Part shown: one piece after another, positions 58,738 through 64,000 of the stretch
Position numbering within the stretch: position 1 is the first letter of the stretch
Layout of the letters: each line of letters opens with the position of its first letter
Source of the DNA: Hyphomicrobiales bacterium
Lineage (GTDB): Bacteria; Pseudomonadota; Alphaproteobacteria; Rhizobiales; Rhizobiaceae
Direction: 5' to 3'
Assembly: GCA_900468535.1 (NCBI GenBank)
Contig: UBTY01000009.1
Span: 1 to 64,000, forward strand
Length of the DNA: 64,000 bases
Program-made: the position numbers and the translations under genes
Notes under the pieces: model-generated
What the model saw: only the letters and a program-made list of their open reading frames with translations
The model's database searches: none
Told to the model about the DNA's origin: nothing

Positions 58738-59559
58738 TCAGCGTAGCTTTGGCCGAAGGGCAACGATAGCGGCCGCCGTCTCTTCGATCGACCGCCTGGT
58801 CACATCGATCATCGGCCAATTGTGTCTTGCGCAGATAGACCGCGCATATTTCAACTCCTCGGAGATCGCCGCACGGTCTGTATAGTCGCCCCGGTCAAAT
58901 CCGGAGGTCGCACCTAGCACGCGATTTTCCCGGACCTGTGAAATCCGGTCTGTCGTCGCGATAAGACAGACGATCAAAGGTCTCGATGCCGCCGCCAGAC
59001 TCTCGGGCAGGGGCACGCCGCTGACGATCGGGATGTTCGCCGTCTTGATCCCACGGTTCGCAAGATAGATGCTGGTTGGCGTCTTCGACGTGCGGCTGAT
59101 GCCGATGATGACGACATCCGCCTCATTATAATCATCCGGCATCTGACCATCATCGTGATCCATGGTGAAGTTCAGCGCTTCGATCCGCGCGAAGTATCCG
59201 GCGTTCATCACATGCTGTGCGCCGACCCGTCGGCGCGACGGAGCGCCAAGGTAGATCTGAAACGCATTCAGGACAGGCTCGAGAACATTGACCGATGCGA
59301 CACCCATCTCGACACATCGCTCATCGACCAACGTCGCGAGTTCGCGATCGACGATCGTGTAGAGAACGATGCCGGGCTCTTTATCGATAGCCTGGAGTAC
59401 GGTCAGCAACTGCTTGCGGTTGCGGATCAACGGATAGACATGCTCGATCGGCTGGGCCGACTTGAACTGAGCTGAGGCAGCCCGGCCGGCCGATATGAGA
59501 GTCTCTCCCGTTGAGTCAGAAATCAGATGGAGATGGAAGAAGTTCGGCCTGTTCTCCAC
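58738..59559 (-). CDS. Pyruvate phosphate dikinase regulatory protein (PSRP)
   Basis: Bifunctional kinase/pyrophosphorylase that switches PPDK or PEP synthase on and off (DUF299). The 273-residue product starts with GTG ([18 protein letters not shown]) and carries the P-loop-like [15 protein letters not shown] and GSH-like loop GVPLPESL. Upstream frame to 59652 would add 31 residues not seen in the family, and it would run into the candidate oriC. First gene of the ppsR-maf-aroE-coaE-dnaQ cluster. Confidence 0.92.
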   Translation of the reverse strand: MENRPNFFHLHLISDSTGETLISAGRAASAQFKSAQPIEHVYPLIRNRKQLLTVLQAIDKEPGIVLYTIVDRELATLVDERCVEMGVASVNVLEPVLNAFQIYLGAPSRRRVGAQHVMNAGYFARIEALNFTMDHDDGQMPDDYNEADVVIIGISRTSKTPTSIYLANRGIKTANIPIVSGVPLPESLAAASRPLIVCLIATTDRISQVRENRVLGATSGFDRGDYTDRAAISEELKYARSICARHNWPMIDVTRRSIEETAAAIVALRPKLR

Positions 59560-59960
59560 GATATTTTCCGCTACCTGTTGAAAAGACTGGATGACTGAGA
59601 GGTAAGGGCCGGCGGGCCGGTTAGGCAAGGGAAAACATGCCCAGTTTTCCACATTTCGAATTTCCGGCAGAGCGGTTTTTGCGGCCTGTGGATGCTGTGG
59701 AAGAACAACGAATGTCCGACACCGTGCACAGTTTTTCCACAGGATCGGTCGGAACGCTCCGTATCCTATCTATTTGTAAATAAGGAGAATTCTTGGCCAC
59801 TCCACGATATCTTCGCAATCCGAGGATTCTGTTGCCGGATAAAGCCGCCAAAGCGTGACAATTCGTATCGGTCGTGGATGGATTTTAATCCTTGATAGTC
59901 ACCGACTCTAAGAAATAGAAACCTTTTAAATATCTTTGTATTTTTATAGGGAAGAAGCGC
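59560..59960. other. Candidate chromosomal replication origin (oriC)
   Basis: A 401-bp gene-free region between divergently oriented ppsR and hemE. DnaA-box-like 9-mers are TTTTCCACA at 59645-59653 and 59733-59741 (each one mismatch from TTATCCACA), plus TGTGGATGC (59687-59695) and TGTGGAAGA (59696-59704) in the other orientation with two mismatches each. CcrM-type GANTC sites occur at 59825-59829 and 59904-59908. The stretch 59905-59955 is AT-rich, a possible unwinding element. oriC of Caulobacter and S. meliloti lies next to hemE. Confidence 0.7.
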
Positions 59961-60998
59961 TTGAGTGAGATGCAGCGGAGAATAATGCGGGTTCTGGAGG
60001 GAGAGACTCTGGCTCCGCCTCCGATCTGGCTGATGCGTCAGGCTGGACGATACCTTCCCGAATATCGTCAGACGCGGGCACAGGCAGGAAGCTTTCTCGA
60101 TCTCTGTTATTCGCCTGACCATGCCGTCGAAGTGACGCTGCAGCCTATTCGTCGATATGGCTTCGACGCAGCTATCCTCTTCTCTGATATTCTCGTCATT
60201 CCTGATGCGATGAAGCGAAATGTGAGGTTCACCGAAGGACATGGTCCTCAGATGGATCCCATCGATATCGAAGGGATCGATGCACTCGACCCTACGAATG
60301 TCCTCGACTATCTGAAGCCGGTTCTAGAGACCGTTCGCCGGTTGAGAAGGGAACTGCCTGCAGAGACGACCTTGCTCGGTTTCTGCGGAGCTCCCTGGAC
60401 CGTCGCGACTTACATGATCGCTGGACATGGAACACCCGATCAGGCCCCTGCCCGGCTCTTTGCCTATCGGAATCCGAAAGCGTTCGAAAAGTTGCTGATG
60501 GTGCTTGCCGATATTTCGGCCGACTATCTGGTTGCGCAGATCGATGCCGGCGCCGACGCCGTACAGATCTTCGATTCCTGGGCCGGTGTTCTTGGCGAGG
60601 ATGAGTTTGAGGCTTTCGCAGTCCGGCCGGTTACGCGCATGATCGCGTCGATCAAGTTGCGGCGACCGAAAGCGCGTGTCATCGCGTTTGCGAAAGGGGC
60701 CGGTTATCTCCTGAAGAATTACCGACAGGCGACGAACGCAGACGCAATCGGGCTCGATTGGTCTGTGCCGCTCGGTTTTGCTGCTGAGCTGCAAAAGGAT
60801 GGGCCGGTCCAGGGAAACCTTGATCCGATGCGTGTGGTCGCCGGTGGCGCTTCCCTGACCGAGGGAATTGATCGCATATTGCAGCGTCTCGGCAATGGCC
60901 CGCTGATCTTCAATCTTGGCCATGGAATTACGCCGCAGGCGGATCCCGAGAACGTCAGGCTGCTCGTTGAGCGGGTGCGCGGCGGAAAGAGCCTTTGA
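59961..60998 (+). CDS. hemE: Uroporphyrinogen decarboxylase
   Basis: Decarboxylates uroporphyrinogen III to coproporphyrinogen III. The 345-residue product has the signature [18 protein letters not shown] near residue 20 and [13 protein letters not shown]. The TTG at 59961 lies 6 bp after GGGAAGAAG; ATG at 59970 is an alternative three codons in. The last base of its stop is shared with the hemJ start. Together with hemJ it forms a heme operon next to the candidate origin. Confidence 0.96.
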   Translation: MSEMQRRIMRVLEGETLAPPPIWLMRQAGRYLPEYRQTRAQAGSFLDLCYSPDHAVEVTLQPIRRYGFDAAILFSDILVIPDAMKRNVRFTEGHGPQMDPIDIEGIDALDPTNVLDYLKPVLETVRRLRRELPAETTLLGFCGAPWTVATYMIAGHGTPDQAPARLFAYRNPKAFEKLLMVLADISADYLVAQIDAGADAVQIFDSWAGVLGEDEFEAFAVRPVTRMIASIKLRRPKARVIAFAKGAGYLLKNYRQATNADAIGLDWSVPLGFAAELQKDGPVQGNLDPMRVVAGGASLTEGIDRILQRLGNGPLIFNLGHGITPQADPENVRLLVERVRGGKSL

Positions 60999-61534
60999 TG
61001 GAGCGGCAGACCGACGAGAGGCCGGGTACATACGCGCGCAGGCGTGCCCACTTTGCCATTCTCCTTTTCGCCCTGCTTGCGGTCGGACTTTTCGCGTGGA
61101 ATCCAGATACGCTCTATCTCTGGATCAAGGCGCTTCACGTTATCGCTGTGATCTCCTGGATGGCCGGTTTGTTCTATATGCCGCGGCTGTTCATCTACCA
61201 TACCGACGCGGAACCGGGATCGGTTCAATCGGAGACCTTCAAGGTCATGGAGCGGCGGCTTCTGAAGGTGATAATGAACCCGGCGATGATGATCAGCTGG
61301 ATTCTCGGGCTCTATCTCGCCTGGTCCGTTTACGATTTTCAGGGCGGTTGGCTGCATGCGAAAATTGGTCTTGTGGTCCTCATGACCGTCGTCCACGTCT
61401 TCTTCAGCCGCGCCGTCAAAGCCTTTGCTCGCGATGAGAACCGTCACTCGGCTCGCTATTGGCGGTTCATGAATGAAGCGCCGACGCTGCTCATGATCGC
61501 GATCGTTATCCTTGTCATCGTGAAGCCATTCTGA
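60998..61534 (+). CDS. hemJ: Protoporphyrinogen oxidase HemJ
   Basis: Membrane enzyme that oxidises protoporphyrinogen IX to protoporphyrin IX in most alphaproteobacteria lacking HemG or HemY. The 178-residue product has four predicted helices: FAILLFALLAVGLFAW, LWIKALHVIAVISWMAGLFY, MMISWILGLYLAWSV and IGLVVLMTVVHVFF, plus a last hydrophobic stretch at the C-terminus. Conserved His in IKALHVIAV and Lys in HAKIGL are present. Start codon overlaps the hemE stop by one base. Confidence 0.93.
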   Translation: MERQTDERPGTYARRRAHFAILLFALLAVGLFAWNPDTLYLWIKALHVIAVISWMAGLFYMPRLFIYHTDAEPGSVQSETFKVMERRLLKVIMNPAMMISWILGLYLAWSVYDFQGGWLHAKIGLVVLMTVVHVFFSRAVKAFARDENRHSARYWRFMNEAPTLLMIAIVILVIVKPF

Positions 61535-61719
61535 GCGAGGTTAAATTTGTTTCATTTTAAGCAGCCCCCTTGCGGCGCGGAACCTTAGCAGCTATTTTCC
61601 CGTCACCTCATCCTTGTGGCATGTATGTAAAGTTCAATCGCCTGCGAGCTTTATCGCAGGGCCGATCACTGCCTTCGACATCGCCTTCTCCCTTGAAAAT
61701 ATAGAGTATTGGTCACTTC
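61535..61719 (+). promoter_or_regulatory. rho leader region
   Basis: A 185-bp gene-free gap before rho, AT-rich at its beginning. I see no clear hairpin-plus-U terminator after hemJ here. The rho gene is autoregulated through its leader in other bacteria, and a leader of this size would allow it, but I see no diagnostic element. Confidence 0.35.
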
Positions 61720-62985
61720 ATGGCTGAAATGAAGCTTCAGGAACTTAAGAGTAAATCCCCGACAGATTTGTTGGCGTTCGCCGAATCACTTGAGGTCGAG
61801 AACGCGAGCACGATGCGCAAGCAGGAACTCATGTTTGCGATACTCAAGGTTCTGGCGAGCCAGGATGTCGAGATCATCGGCGAAGGCGTCGTGGAAGTGC
61901 TTCAGGATGGTTTCGGGTTCCTGCGGTCGGCCAATGCAAACTACCTGCCCGGCCCTGACGATATCTACATTTCTCCATCGCAGATCCGCCGTTTCTCGTT
62001 GAAGACCGGCGATACAGTCGAAGGACCGATCCGGGGGCCGAAGGAAGGCGAGCGCTATTTCGCGCTGCTGAAGGTCAACACGATCAACTTCGACGATCCA
62101 GAGAAGATCCGTCACAAGGTTCACTTCGACAACCTGACGCCGCTCTATCCCAACGAGCGCTTCAAGATGGAGCTCGACGTTCCGACGTCGAAGGACCTTT
62201 CGCCACGCGTAATCGATCTTGTTGCGCCATTGGGCAAGGGTCAGCGTGGATTGATCGTTGCGCCGCCGCGTACCGGTAAGACAGTCCTGCTGCAGAACAT
62301 CGCGCACTCGATCACCGCAAACCATCCGGAATGCTATCTGATCGTTCTCCTGATCGATGAACGCCCCGAAGAGGTGACCGACATGCAGCGGTCGGTTCGC
62401 GGTGAAGTCATTTCCTCGACGTTTGACGAGCCGGCAGTTCGCCACGTCCAGGTCGCCGAAATGGTGATCGAAAAGGCAAAGCGTCTCGTGGAACACGGAC
62501 GTGATGTTGTAATCCTGCTGGATTCGATCACTCGTCTCGGCCGCGCCTACAACACTGTTATCCCCTCCTCTGGCAAGGTCCTGACCGGTGGTGTCGACGC
62601 GAATGCTCTGCAGCGCCCGAAGCGTTTTTTCGGTGCCGCGCGTAACATCGAAGAAGGTGGCTCGCTGACCATCATCGCAACGGCGCTTATCGATACCGGC
62701 AGCCGCATGGATGAAGTCATCTTCGAAGAGTTCAAGGGTACCGGCAACTCTGAAATCGTTCTCGATCGTAAGGTCGCCGATAAGCGCATCTTCCCGGCAA
62801 TGGACATTCTGAAGTCCGGCACGCGTAAGGAAGACCTACTGGTCCCGCGGCAGGATCTGCAGAAGATTTTTGTGCTGCGACGCATTCTGGCGCCGATGGG
62901 CACCACTGATGCGATCGAGTTCCTGATCGACAAGTTGAAGCAGACGAAGAATAACGGTGATTTCTTCGAATCCATGAATACCTAA
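61720..62985 (+). CDS. rho: Transcription termination factor Rho
   Basis: Hexameric RNA-dependent ATPase, 421 residues. The N-terminal cold-shock-like RNA-binding domain contains [19 protein letters not shown]; the P-loop is APPRTGKT, Walker B region [16 protein letters not shown], and the Q-loop/R-loop [20 protein letters not shown]. Length and motifs are those of a standard Rho. A terminator follows the stop; mnmE begins 116 bp downstream. Confidence 0.98.
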   Translation: MAEMKLQELKSKSPTDLLAFAESLEVENASTMRKQELMFAILKVLASQDVEIIGEGVVEVLQDGFGFLRSANANYLPGPDDIYISPSQIRRFSLKTGDTVEGPIRGPKEGERYFALLKVNTINFDDPEKIRHKVHFDNLTPLYPNERFKMELDVPTSKDLSPRVIDLVAPLGKGQRGLIVAPPRTGKTVLLQNIAHSITANHPECYLIVLLIDERPEEVTDMQRSVRGEVISSTFDEPAVRHVQVAEMVIEKAKRLVEHGRDVVILLDSITRLGRAYNTVIPSSGKVLTGGVDANALQRPKRFFGAARNIEEGGSLTIIATALIDTGSRMDEVIFEEFKGTGNSEIVLDRKVADKRIFPAMDILKSGTRKEDLLVPRQDLQKIFVLRRILAPMGTTDAIEFLIDKLKQTKNNGDFFESMNT

Positions 62986-63006
62986 ACTTAGCCGGATTCC
63001 ATCGAT

Positions 63007-63038
63007 AAAGCCGATCACGCAAGTGGTCGGCTTTTCTA
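63007..63038 (+). terminator. Intrinsic terminator after rho
   Basis: Stem AAGCCGATCAC (63008-63018) with GTGGTCGGCTT (63023-63033), one G-T wobble, then TTCTATT. Confidence 0.8.
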
Positions 63039-63100
63039 TTTATACAGCGCTGCTGTCCGGCCGCGGCGATTGATTCGGTATCGAACCGGACAGGTGCACA

Positions 63101-64000
63101 ATGGCAGAACAAAACGATACGATTTATGCACTGGCGAGCGGATCCCTCCCGGCCGGTGTCGCAGTGGTGCGGGTGAGCGGCGCGACTGTTCGCGAACTGA
63201 CTTCGGAGCTAACGGGCGACCTGCCGCCGCCACGCCGCGCGATGCTTAGGACGATTCGGACTCGTAATGATCTCGTCATCGATTCCGGGCTTGTACTGTT
63301 CTTCCCAGGTCCGGCTTCTTTCACGGGGGAGGACGTCGTTGAATTTCAGCTCCACGGCGGTCGCGCTGTCGTGGATGCGCTTTGTCGAGAACTGAATACC
63401 TTTCCACAAACGCGTCAGGCGCTCGCCGGTGAATTCTCACGACGCGCCTTTGACAATGGTCGCATGGATCTGGTTGAGGTCGAGGGACTGGCCGATCTGA
63501 TTTCAGCCGAGACGGAGATGCAGCGTCGTCTGGCAGTGGAGCATAGCAACGGTGGACTATCCGCCCTTTATAGCTCTTGGGCCAGTCGTCTCACCCGCGG
63601 GCGCGCGTTGATCGAGGCGGAACTGGATTTTGCTGATGAGGACGATGTTCCTGGATCAGTCTCCGATCAGGTTTGGGACGACATGGAAATGCTCTCGAGT
63701 GAGCTCGAGCAACATTTGCGTGACGCTGAAGCTGGCGAGATCATTCGCGACGGCTTCAAGGTGGTGATCGCCGGGGAACCGAACGCCGGCAAGTCGAGCC
63801 TCATGAACGCTCTCGTAAGGCGCGATGTGGCGATTGTTACCGATATCGCCGGGACGACGCGCGACATCCTAAGCACCGACCTGAATATTGATGGATATCT
63901 GGTCCGGCTGTCCGATACAGCTGGTCTACGAGATACCGAAGAGGTGGTCGAACGCGAGGGCATCAGGCGCGCGCGCCAGGAGATCGCAAACGCAGATCTT
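63101..64000 (+). CDS. mnmE: tRNA modification GTPase MnmE (5' part, cut by window end)
   Basis: Exactly 300 codons of an open frame continue past the window edge. The N-terminus ([20 protein letters not shown]) is the formyl-THF-binding domain, with [12 protein letters not shown] and the helical segment; the inserted G domain starts with [22 protein letters not shown] and DTAGLRDT. With MnmG it installs the cmnm5 modification at U34. In this group gidA, gidB and parAB usually follow, which would place the origin region's parAB just right of the window. Confidence 0.95.
   Translation, partial: MAEQNDTIYALASGSLPAGVAVVRVSGATVRELTSELTGDLPPPRRAMLRTIRTRNDLVIDSGLVLFFPGPASFTGEDVVEFQLHGGRAVVDALCRELNTFPQTRQALAGEFSRRAFDNGRMDLVEVEGLADLISAETEMQRRLAVEHSNGGLSALYSSWASRLTRGRALIEAELDFADEDDVPGSVSDQVWDDMEMLSSELEQHLRDAEAGEIIRDGFKVVIAGEPNAGKSSLMNALVRRDVAIVTDIAGTTRDILSTDLNIDGYLVRLSDTAGLRDTEEVVEREGIRRARQEIANADL

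Overview
The window is ordinary, densely packed alphaproteobacterial chromosome, almost certainly from a Rhizobiaceae member (Rhizobium/Agrobacterium/Sinorhizobium group). The reasons are an ActS/ActR redox pair, a ChvI/ChvG pair followed by a short HPr kinase, an EIIA-Man protein and HPr, a DivL-type kinase with tyrosine in the H-box, a zinc-ligand-poor AccD, a TsaE-AmgK fusion with MurU, AddAB recombination, HemJ, and the hemE-hemJ-rho-mnmE block typical of the origin region in this group. Base composition is evenly GC-rich. I see no insertion sequence, prophage, CRISPR array, rRNA or tRNA. Genus and species cannot be fixed from the sequence alone.

Layout, left to right. 0.3-6.1 kb: helicase hrpB, redox two-component system actS-actR, nuclease-like mmcB and an L,D-transpeptidase lipoprotein. 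6.2-12.9 kb, minus strand: malate synthase glcB, a cytochrome P450, a DUF1402 protein that looks like a lytic transglycosylase, and the HslUV protease. 13.1-17.8 kb, plus strand: hisB, a DUF2628 membrane protein, hisH, hisA, hisF, hisE and coaA. 17.8-20.5 kb, minus strand: alkB, arfB and pckA. 20.9-26.3 kb, plus strand: chvI-chvG-hprK, the PTS proteins and ahcY. 26.5-38.5 kb, plus strand: divL, tsaE-amgK, murU, addB, addA and trxA. 38.6-43.6 kb, minus strand: trpF-trpB-trpA-accD-folC. 43.7-49.3 kb: small stand-alone genes (YgjP-like metallopeptidase, DUF2852, PHB depolymerase, FAH-family enzyme, glutathionyl-hydroquinone reductase, nitroreductase). 49.3-54.7 kb, minus strand: gyrB and a cluster of timA, mltA, smr and a small XRE regulator. 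54.8-55.9 kb, plus strand: fxsA and secB. 55.9-59.6 kb, minus strand: a compact cluster read as ppsR, maf, aroE, coaE, dnaQ. 60-64 kb, plus strand: hemE, hemJ, rho and the first 300 codons of mnmE, cut by the window end.

How the parts fit. The gap between ppsR and hemE (59560-59960) has clustered DnaA-box-like 9-mers, GANTC methylation sites and an AT-rich stretch, and it sits where oriC has been mapped in Caulobacter and Sinorhizobium. Two near-consensus parS sequences (18887-18902 and 58095-58110) support an origin-proximal location. Several genes converge on the envelope and cell cycle: ChvG/ChvI, DivL, AmgK/MurU recycling, an L,D-transpeptidase, MltA and the DUF1402 protein. Carbon and nitrogen control is represented by the PTS-Ntr-like proteins, pckA, glcB and PSRP.

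I found no clearly undescribed multi-gene system. The most useful leads are the oriC/parS architecture, the transglycosylase-like reading of DUF1402, the palindromic operator upstream of ahcY, the paired operator-like sites at pckA, and an MltA gene without a recognisable export signal next to a Tim44-like protein.
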